Shown here: in pieces, positions 31,263 through 36,514 of the stretch
Position numbering within the stretch: position 1 is the first letter of the stretch
How the letters are laid out: the number at the start of each line of letters is the position of its first letter
Translations under genes and position numbers: made by a program
Assembly: GCA_944371955.1 (NCBI GenBank)
Contig: CALVYB010000006.1
Span: 1 to 36,514 of the forward strand
Reading direction: 5' to 3'
Origin: an uncultured Bacilli bacterium
Lineage (GTDB): Bacteria; Bacillota_I; Bacilli_A; RF39; UBA660
DNA: 36,514 nt
Notes under the pieces: generated by a model
The model's database searches: none
Seen by the model: only the letters and a program-made list of their open reading frames with translations
What the model was told of the DNA's origin: nothing

Positions 31263-32049
31263 AATATTCTTCCTTTTTCAACTCAATAATTCCTTTTTCT
31301 TTTAAATCTACTTGAAAAGTTCCTTTAAAAACATCAATAGAAGATACTTTTCCTATACCAGATTCAGTTTTTACCATACTTCCCATCTTAGGGAATCCTT
31401 CTTTTAATTCTGAATATAAATCATTCTCATAAGCGAGACAACATAAAAGTCTTCCACAAATTCCATTAATTTTAGAAGGATTTAAAGCCAAAAATTGGTT
31501 CTTAGCCATATTAATAGATACGCTATTAAAATCCGTCAAAAATGTATGACAACATAAGAATAATCCACAAGGTCCTAACCCTCCTACTTTCTTAGCTTTA
31601 TCACGCACACCAATTTGTCTAAGTTCAATTCGAGTTTTATATTTTTGTGCTAACTTTTTAGCTAATTCTCTAAAATCAACTCTATTATCTGCAACAAAAG
31701 AAAAAATCAACTGACTCTTATCAAAAGTATAATAGCAATCTACAAAACTCATATTTAAATCTAAATCTTCACTATACTTTCTAGCAATTTCTAAGGCTTT
31801 CTTTGACTTATCATTATTTTCAGATAAAACTTTTCGATCCTCAACGGACACTTTTCTAATAACTTTTTTTACAGAATCAGGTAAATTTTCATCTTCCTCG
31901 TTATAAGTTGATTTTTTTACTATACCAGAATCCATTCCAGATTCGGTTTCAACGATTACCAAATCATCAACAACCAAATCAAATCCATCAGAATCAAAAT
32001 ATGAAAATACTTTTGTAACAGGAAACATAACTTGAACGACTTTTCTCAT
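31246..32049 (-). CDS. ricT: Stage 0 sporulation/RNA-processing factor RicT (YaaT), PSP1 domain
   Basis: A 267-residue PSP1-domain protein. Six cysteines in two clusters (Cys161, 166, 167 in 'GPCGLFLCCHTF' and Cys198, 203, 204 in 'GICGRLLCCLAYEND') match the Fe-S-binding cysteines of the Y-complex. In B. subtilis RicT with RicA and RicF directs RNase Y and is needed for efficient sporulation, competence and biofilm. The holB TAG directly abuts this ATG, and the ribosome site GGTGAGG lies in the last holB codons. The yabA gene that follows in B. subtilis is absent. Confidence 0.93.
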   Translation of the reverse strand: MRKVVQVMFPVTKVFSYFDSDGFDLVVDDLVIVETESGMDSGIVKKSTYNEEDENLPDSVKKVIRKVSVEDRKVLSENNDKSKKALEIARKYSEDLDLNMSFVDCYYTFDKSQLIFSFVADNRVDFRELAKKLAQKYKTRIELRQIGVRDKAKKVGGLGPCGLFLCCHTFLTDFNSVSINMAKNQFLALNPSKINGICGRLLCCLAYENDLYSELKEGFPKMGSMVKTESGIGKVSSIDVFKGTFQVDLKEKGIIELKKEEYYGSIE

Positions 32050-32901
32050 CTACCTCACCTCCACAAATCTAGAATAAATGCAATTCAACCATAATTTATA
32101 ATTTATATTATACACTAATTTAGGAATTTCCTCTTCTATAATAGTAATGTAAGATAAAAGAACATTAGAATCAATACTATCTAAGAAAGACAAATAATCG
32201 TTTTCCTTTTCTTTAGATTTAATTGACAAATAATTAACAAGAACTTTTTCAACCAAAAAGAACATCTTTTTTGCAACTTCCTTATCTGACAATGTTGAAT
32301 CAAAAATTTTCTTATAATAAACAAACAAATCTTCAGGATGAACGAGATATTTCATAAAAGTTATAATATTCTCATCAATATCACCCAAATCAGAATCATC
32401 TAAAATAGATAAAATCTGACACCTAGATAAAATGGTATCCAACACTTGATAACGATTATTAGTAAGTAATATAGCAATAATTCCCTCTTCTGGTTCTTCT
32501 AAAAATTTCAAGATAGTATTTGCAGAAGATGGATTTAATTTTTCCGCATTTTTAATAATATAGACTCTTCGTTGACCAATTAAAGACTTATTTTGATACT
32601 CATCCTTCAAAGATAAAAGCTGACCCTTTTTGATTTGATTACCCTCAGCTTCAATAATTTGCAAATCAGGAAAAACATTTTGATCTATCAATCTACAATT
32701 ATTACAATAATGGCAATTCAAATTAGTTGCCACATTAATATATTTAGGACATAAAATCATTTTTACAAACAATAAAACAAGAGGAAACTCTAAAGAGTAA
32801 TCCCCTAGTTCTATTAAATAAGAATGAGATAACTTATTAGATTGCATAATTTTTTCAGTATAATTAATAAACCGTTGTTGTACATAAGTTAAATCATTCA
32901 T
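32050..32901 (-). CDS. holB: DNA polymerase III subunit delta'
   Basis: A 283-residue clamp-loader subunit. Cys51, 63, 66 and 69 form the zinc module. The AAA+ core lacks a Walker A, as expected for delta', and keeps 'KLNPSSANTILKFLEEPEEG' (in part 'ANTILKFLEEPEEG') and 'SRCQ'. The C-terminal helical collar is divergent. The ATG at 32901 has GGGTGA upstream; the GTG three codons before it is inside that site. Works with the dnaX product encoded 1.2 kb upstream. Confidence 0.92.
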   Translation of the reverse strand: MNDLTYVQQRFINYTEKIMQSNKLSHSYLIELGDYSLEFPLVLLFVKMILCPKYINVATNLNCHYCNNCRLIDQNVFPDLQIIEAEGNQIKKGQLLSLKDEYQNKSLIGQRRVYIIKNAEKLNPSSANTILKFLEEPEEGIIAILLTNNRYQVLDTILSRCQILSILDDSDLGDIDENIITFMKYLVHPEDLFVYYKKIFDSTLSDKEVAKKMFFLVEKVLVNYLSIKSKEKENDYLSFLDSIDSNVLLSYITIIEEEIPKLVYNINYKLWLNCIYSRFVEVR

Positions 32902-32913
32902 AAATATCACCCA

Positions 32914-33099
32914 TTATAAAATTAAAATTTTAAATAACACTAATGCGATTAGTGCCGGAGCTCCTAAAAAAGCAACAGAAAACAAAGTTACATAATTAAT
33001 TGGTAAAATCATATTAAAATTGACAGCAATTAAATTATAACCATATAAAAAGAAGCCACTTATAACAATTTTTTTCGCAATTCCAACTATTTTTTTCAT
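32914..33099 (-). CDS. bofA: Pro-sigma-K processing inhibitor BofA
   Basis: A 61-residue membrane protein with two hydrophobic segments (about 9-28 and 33-60). The C-terminal 'LPINYVTLFSVAFLGAPALI' block matches the conserved BofA end (proline-Ile-Asn, then Gly-x-Pro before the last helix). BofA holds the SpoIVFB protease inactive in the mother-cell membrane until late sporulation. It is about 25 residues shorter than B. subtilis BofA, missing the first helix. GAGGAG precedes the ATG. Order recR-(yaaL)-bofA is as in B. subtilis. Implies a SigK checkpoint elsewhere in the genome. Confidence 0.85.
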   Translation of the reverse strand: MKKIVGIAKKIVISGFFLYGYNLIAVNFNMILPINYVTLFSVAFLGAPALIALVLFKILIL

Positions 33100-33140
33100 A
33101 TCATTATCTCCTCGATAAACAATATGAAAAAACAAAACTT

Positions 33141-33737
33141 TTATTCTATTTCTTTTCTATCATTCAAAGCTCGTTCTAAAGTAAGACTATCAACATATTC
33201 CATATCAGCTCCCATAGGGACGCCGCTAGCAAGGCGAGTAACTTTTACTCCCATACCTTCCAAAACCCTCTTGATATATAAAGCAGTGGTTTCTCCTTCA
33301 ATACTAGGACGAAAAGCAAAAATAACTTCCTTAAATTGTTCTTTTTTTATTCGATCAATCAGCTTATCTAATCCAATATCCTCAGGATTTATGCCATCAA
33401 GAGGAGAAATCAATCCTTCTAAAACATGAAACATACCATGGAACATGCCTAATTTTTCAAACAAAAATACATTTTTAGTATCCTCTACGACACATAAAAT
33501 GGTTTTATCTCTACCTACATCAGAGCAAACAAAGCAAAGGTCTGTATCAGTAAATGTGTTACAAATTGGGCAAGGATGAATTTTTTCTTTTACCTTAATC
33601 AAACTATCTGAAAAAAGTTCGATTTGTTCATCCTCCAATCCAAAAACAGAAAAAGCTAAACGTTCAGCAGTTTTTTCACCAATACCTGGTAAATATTTAA
33701 AAGATTCTATTAAATTCTTAATACTTTCAGGATACAT
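33141..33737 (-). CDS. recR: Recombination mediator RecR
   Basis: A 198-residue RecFOR-pathway protein. Helix-hairpin-helix 'LPGIGEKTAERLAF' (16-29), four-Cys zinc finger (Cys56, 59, 68, 71), and the TOPRIM domain with 'VVEDTKNV' and 'AFRPSIEGETTALYI'. It loads RecA on SSB-coated DNA. No Shine-Dalgarno sequence is visible: the 20 nt upstream read TTGTTTTAAACGTAATTT. The ybaB stop is 9 nt upstream, so translation is probably coupled. Confidence 0.96.
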   Translation of the reverse strand: MYPESIKNLIESFKYLPGIGEKTAERLAFSVFGLEDEQIELFSDSLIKVKEKIHPCPICNTFTDTDLCFVCSDVGRDKTILCVVEDTKNVFLFEKLGMFHGMFHVLEGLISPLDGINPEDIGLDKLIDRIKKEQFKEVIFAFRPSIEGETTALYIKRVLEGMGVKVTRLASGVPMGADMEYVDSLTLERALNDRKEIE

Positions 33738-33746
33738 AAATTACGT

Positions 33747-34043
33747 TTAAAACAATCCAGGTATATTACCAAATTTTCCCATTTTCTTTTCTGTTTCTTC
33801 ATCTATTTTTTTCATAGCTTCATTCACTGCTACCATAATCATATCTTCTAGCATTTCCAAATCTTCCGCATCTAAAGCGTTAGATTTATCAATTTCTACT
33901 TTAACAATCTCTTTTGTACCTTTTAAAGTTACTTTTACTAAAGAACTCTCTCCTACGAATTCTTTAGAATCAATTTCTTCCTTTACATTCATCATGTCTT
34001 TCTGTAATTTTTGAGCTTGTTTCATCATTGCTTGTATATTCAT
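33747..34043 (-). CDS. ybaB: Nucleoid-associated protein, YbaB/EbfC family
   Basis: A 98-residue DNA-binding protein with the family's N-terminal Met/Gln/Lys helix ('MMKQAQKLQKDMMNVKEEI') and a central strand region ('VKVTLKGTKEIVKVEID'). The C-terminal end 'KMGKFGNIPGLF' is typical. It acts in nucleoid organisation. AAGGAG precedes the ATG and lies across the end of dnaX. The dnaX-ybaB-recR trio is one of the most conserved clusters in bacteria. Named yaaK in B. subtilis. Confidence 0.94.
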   Translation of the reverse strand: MNIQAMMKQAQKLQKDMMNVKEEIDSKEFVGESSLVKVTLKGTKEIVKVEIDKSNALDAEDLEMLEDMIMVAVNEAMKKIDEETEKKMGKFGNIPGLF

Positions 34044-34056
34044 AAATCTTCTCCTT

Positions 34057-35787
34057 TTAATCAAATTCTACTATATCGCCAAATATAGAAGTGGCATCAT
34101 TTAACATTATATCATTAGTTTCTTCTTTTTTAAACTGTTTCTCTGGTTCATCTTTAATTTCATAATGTTCACCATTTTTTAAACGACTTATATATTCAGC
34201 TTTTAGTTCATCCCAGCGTTTATCTGTAATAATAGCAAATTTTTTAGAAGAACCAGTCAGTTTACTATAAACATCTTCCATTTGTTCCAAATGATCTAAA
34301 TTTTGTTGCACTATAGAATCATATTCATAGCTAAGAACAATGATATCTTCACTGGCCACTCTAAACTTAGAATTCAATATTTCACATACTAAATATCCAA
34401 TTTGCTGGTCAAAAGTATAATCATTCAAAACACTAAAATTTCTCACTTCTTGAGCTAATATTTGCTTATTTGCTAAAGCAAAAGCATTATTAATTCGAAT
34501 AGTCATAATTTCTTCTAAATTTAAAATATCACCAACGCTTCTCAAAGTAGAACAATCTTTATTGTCTGAATTAATAGTGTCACGTATAAAATCTTTTTTT
34601 TCAATTTGACTATCATTAATATCAAATTTATTATCAGGCAATGTAATAGACTCTTGAGCAGCATTGGGAGCTTCAACATTTGTCTCATAAGATGATATGT
34701 GCTTACCAGTATTAGAAATAATCTTATTTTCTTTCGAAGGTGCATCATCATCACTAATTGAAGACATAAAATTTAACAATAATATTTCTATATAAATTTT
34801 AGGGTTACCGCTCTTTTTAATATCGAACATTTTTTCGTTAATAATAGTTATCAATCTTTCCACAAGAATAATATCGTAGTCGCAACTTTTAAAATTTGTA
34901 TAATAATCCACCAATAAATCTCTCAAATAATACATAAATTGCGAAATAATTTGAATTAAATTTTTTCCACTATCATTAAATTGAGCAATTTGAGATAACA
35001 CATTCTTAAAATTGCAACTAAATATATAATCAGAAAACATCTTTAAATCTTTTTTTGTAATCAGCCCATTAAGTTCAGTATAAGTATCCATGGTAATCAA
35101 CTCATCAGTATAAGAACTCAATTTATCAAGCATCCCCAAAGAATCTCTCATCCCTCCATCTGCCGATATAGCAATCTCCTTTAACACTTCGCTATCAATT
35201 TTTATATTTTCACAATTGCAAACATATTCCAAGCGACGAATTAACATATCTGTAGAAATTCTCTGAAATGAAAAACATTGACAACGAGAAATGATAGTTT
35301 CCGGCACTTTCTGAGGGTCAGTAGTTGCTAAAATAAAAACCGCATGTTTAGGAGGTTCTTCTAATGTTTTTAGCAAAGCATTAAAGGCTCCTATAGATAA
35401 CATATGAACTTCATCAATTATATAAACTTTGTATTTTAATTCAGCGGGTACTAAATTAATCTTATTACGCAATTCTCGAATCTCATCCACACCATTATTA
35501 GAAGCAGCATCAATTTCCAAAATATCCACGCACTCTTTTTCACTTGCTGCTAAACAATTATTACATTTTCCACAGGGATTACCATCGATAGGTTCTAAGC
35601 AGTTAATAGCTTTGGCAAAAATTTTAGACAAAGAAGTTTTTCCAGTACCTCTAGACCCAAAGAACATGTAAGCATGACAAAATTTATGCTGCTCTATTGA
35701 GTTTTTTAAGACCTTGACAATAGAGGATTGTCCAACTACATCATCAAAAGTCTGTGGTCTATACTTTCTATATAAAGCTTGATACAT
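34057..35787 (-). CDS. dnaX: DNA polymerase III subunits gamma/tau
   Basis: A 576-residue clamp-loader ATPase. Walker A 'GSRGTGKT' (44-51), zinc module Cys63, 72, 75, 78, Walker B 'VYIIDEVHML', sensor 1 'ATTDPQKVP' and the 'SRCQCFSFQ' SRC motif. The collar domain extends to about 360, then a low-complexity linker leads to the tau tail (about 430-576). Codons 396-398 contain eight A in a row (34594-34601). A -1 shift there adds only Arg-Phe-Tyr-Thr before UGA (34580-34582), which gives a 402-residue gamma-like protein. GGAGGTG precedes the ATG at 35787. Confidence 0.96.
   Translation of the reverse strand: MYQALYRKYRPQTFDDVVGQSSIVKVLKNSIEQHKFCHAYMFFGSRGTGKTSLSKIFAKAINCLEPIDGNPCGKCNNCLAASEKECVDILEIDAASNNGVDEIRELRNKINLVPAELKYKVYIIDEVHMLSIGAFNALLKTLEEPPKHAVFILATTDPQKVPETIISRCQCFSFQRISTDMLIRRLEYVCNCENIKIDSEVLKEIAISADGGMRDSLGMLDKLSSYTDELITMDTYTELNGLITKKDLKMFSDYIFSCNFKNVLSQIAQFNDSGKNLIQIISQFMYYLRDLLVDYYTNFKSCDYDIILVERLITIINEKMFDIKKSGNPKIYIEILLLNFMSSISDDDAPSKENKIISNTGKHISSYETNVEAPNAAQESITLPDNKFDINDSQIEKKDFIRDTINSDNKDCSTLRSVGDILNLEEIMTIRINNAFALANKQILAQEVRNFSVLNDYTFDQQIGYLVCEILNSKFRVASEDIIVLSYEYDSIVQQNLDHLEQMEDVYSKLTGSSKKFAIITDKRWDELKAEYISRLKNGEHYEIKDEPEKQFKKEETNDIMLNDATSIFGDIVEFD
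34580..34602 (-). promoter_or_regulatory. Candidate A8 slippery site in dnaX
   Basis: Minus strand GAA-AAA-AAA-GAT at codons 396-399. Ribosomal -1 slippage or transcript slippage leads to UGA four codons later; the +1 frame also stops about 19 codons on. No Shine-Dalgarno stimulator and no strong downstream hairpin are visible. Confidence 0.4.
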
Positions 35788-35812
35788 ATATGCACCTCCA
35801 ACAAACATCTAT

Positions 35813-35823
35813 ATTATAACATA
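35813..35823 (-). promoter_or_regulatory. Extended -10 promoter of dnaX
   Basis: TATGTTATAAT on the minus strand (-10 TATAAT at 35813-35818), directly after the T7 tract of the tadA terminator. Confidence 0.65.
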
Positions 35824-35855
35824 AAAAAAGAAGAAATCCTTTAACTATTTCTTCT
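35823..35855 (-). terminator. Terminator overlapping the tadA stop
   Basis: AGAAGAAAT (last codons) pairs with ATTTCTTCT (35847-35855/35829-35837) around a 9-nt loop holding the TAA, then seven T. Confidence 0.8.
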
Positions 35856-36290
35856 ATTTTTAAAAAAGTCTTTCATAATTCTATTAACTTTTTCCACAGC
35901 CAAATCATTAACAATAGTAACACTCGCATTATTCTTGTCAGGCGATAAAATTTTTAAAACTATTTCATAATTTTTAGAATCAGAATTAGATAATCCACAA
36001 AAAATGTTACTAACCCTTGCTTGTTTCAAGGCGCTAGCACACATAGGGCACGGTTCTAAAGTAATATAAACATCGCAACCATCTAACCTCCAATTATCAA
36101 TCTTAAAAGAAGCTTCTTCTATAGCTAAAATTTCTGCATGTTTTGTAGCAGATTTCATTTGTTCTTTCATATTATGAGTCATAGCTAATATTTGATTATT
36201 TTTAACAATTACGCACCCCACAGGCACTTCATCTTCTTCATAAGCTTTTTTTGCTTCTTCTATAGCCATATCCATATATTTAAAATTCAT
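35841..36290 (-). CDS. tadA: tRNA(Arg) adenosine-34 deaminase
   Basis: A 149-residue zinc deaminase that makes inosine at position 34 of tRNA-Arg(ACG). The zinc site is 'HAEILAI' (His51, with the proton-shuttle Glu53) and 'LEPCPMCASAL' (Cys81, Cys84). The 'VPVGCVIVKNN' strand is also typical. The ATG at 36290 has GAGGTGG just upstream; an earlier in-frame ATG at 36317 lies inside the SRP RNA and is rejected. It follows the SRP RNA. In B. subtilis the RNA gene lies between tadA and dnaX instead. Confidence 0.95.
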   Translation of the reverse strand: MNFKYMDMAIEEAKKAYEEDEVPVGCVIVKNNQILAMTHNMKEQMKSATKHAEILAIEEASFKIDNWRLDGCDVYITLEPCPMCASALKQARVSNIFCGLSNSDSKNYEIVLKILSPDKNNASVTIVNDLAVEKVNRIMKDFFKNRRNS

Positions 36291-36309
36291 AATCCACCTC
36301 AAAATAAAA

Positions 36310-36380
36310 GCGCACATAAAAGTTGACTATTAAGGCTGCTACTTTCCAGTCCTGACCTGTTTCTAGTACTTTTATTGCGC
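36310..36380 (-). ncRNA. ffs: Signal recognition particle RNA, small (4.5S-like) type
   Basis: The minus strand contains CAGGTCAGGACTGGAAAGTAGCAGCC (quoted across two parts: CAGGTCAGGACTGG, AAAGTAGCAGCC), the conserved SRP domain IV with its GGAA tetraloop and asymmetric loop. The ends pair: GCGCAATAAAAGT (36380-36368) with ACTTTTATGTGCGC (36323-36310). The whole hairpin is about 71 nt, so no Alu domain is present. TTTTATTTT follows the closing stem and can serve as its terminator. It partners with Ffh in membrane-protein targeting. Confidence 0.92.
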
Positions 36381-36387
36381 TACAAAC

Positions 36388-36416
36388 ATTTTAATACAAA
36401 GAAATAAGTTTGTAAA
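36388..36416 (-). promoter_or_regulatory. SigA promoter of the SRP RNA
   Basis: TTTACA (36411-36416), 17-nt spacer, TAAAAT (36388-36393) on the minus strand. The spacing puts the transcript start at about 36381, the first base of the RNA hairpin. Confidence 0.7.
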
Positions 36417-36514
36417 TAATAAATAAAGTTTTATTTATTAAAATATGATTAATTTGTGATAATGTCTTAAGTGTTAACTTGCAAAAATGTCCCAGCAGTA
36501 ATATTATATGTCAC

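Noticed and set aside
34542..34754. 70-codon frame inside dnaX
   Set aside because: It is the +1 frame of dnaX without its own start signal; relevant only as one possible landing frame for slippage at the A8 run.
36291..36317. Upstream start of tadA at 36317
   Set aside because: It lies within the 3' arm of the SRP RNA. The ATG at 36290 has GAGGTGG directly upstream.
1..36514. Many plus-strand and out-of-frame open frames of 60-100 codons (for example 3893-4117, 17123-17347, 33124-33429)
   Set aside because: All lie antisense to or within well-supported genes, lack ribosome sites, and encode low-complexity or hydrophobic strings expected from the reverse of AT-rich genes.
1..36514. CRISPR arrays, tRNA or rRNA genes, prophage or insertion sequences
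   Set aside because: No regularly spaced repeats, tRNA cloverleaf ends, transposase or integrase motifs were found on either strand.

Overview
The window is a gene-dense, AT-rich stretch (low GC by eye) of a Gram-positive Bacillota chromosome, most likely a small-genome lineage of class Bacilli in the broad sense. Three things support this. The gene order closely follows the Bacillus subtilis origin-proximal region. There is a set of endospore genes (bofA, spoVT, yabG, veg, spoVG, yabP, yabQ, a sigH-like factor). UGA is used as a stop (for example mfd and yabG), so this is not a Mycoplasma-type code. I cannot place it to genus. All 40 protein genes called here lie on the minus strand, so transcription runs from base 36514 towards base 1. 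There are no tRNA or rRNA genes, no insertion sequences and no CRISPR.

Layout in transcription order (right to left). (1) 36.4-32.0 kb: SRP RNA, tadA, dnaX, ybaB, recR, bofA, holB (DNA polymerase III loading, recombination, A34 editing). (2) 32.0-25.1 kb: ricT, trmN6, rsmI, pth, mfd, then an unknown basic protein. (3) 24.9-22.3 kb: spoVT, a methionine T-box leader with metS, and a 57-residue membrane protein gene. (4) 22.3-18.8 kb: tatD and a cassette of three paralogous membrane-anchored surface proteins with their own SipW-type signal peptidase. (5) 18.8-15.6 kb: ksgA, yabG, veg, spoVG, yabP, yabQ, divIC, mixing vegetative and spore genes. (6) 15.6-10.0 kb: tilS, ftsH (with an added C-terminal Rho_N/SAP-like module), mscL, dusB, an RDD membrane protein, lysS. 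(7) 8.5-1.4 kb: a YfcC/DcuC-type transporter, clpC, cysS, mrnC, rlmB, a sigH-like sigma factor. (8) 1.3-0.5 kb: an unrecognised tail-anchored protein, followed by a 490-bp non-coding stretch rich in inverted repeats.

Compared with B. subtilis this is a compressed version of roughly the first tenth of the chromosome: many intervening genes are missing, and the pth-mfd-spoVT block and the metS-to-spoVG block have exchanged places. The most notable features are the SipW/three-paralog cassette; a repeated architecture in which a terminator is built from the last codons of a gene and its T-tract runs straight into an extended -10 promoter (TGnTATAAT-like) of the next gene; the FtsH fusion; an A8 slippery run in dnaX that would give a gamma-length product; a small-protein gene bounded by its own promoter and terminator; and mother-cell and forespore promoter look-alikes in front of yabG and spoVT. 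Functions were assigned by reading motifs and gene order, without database searches.
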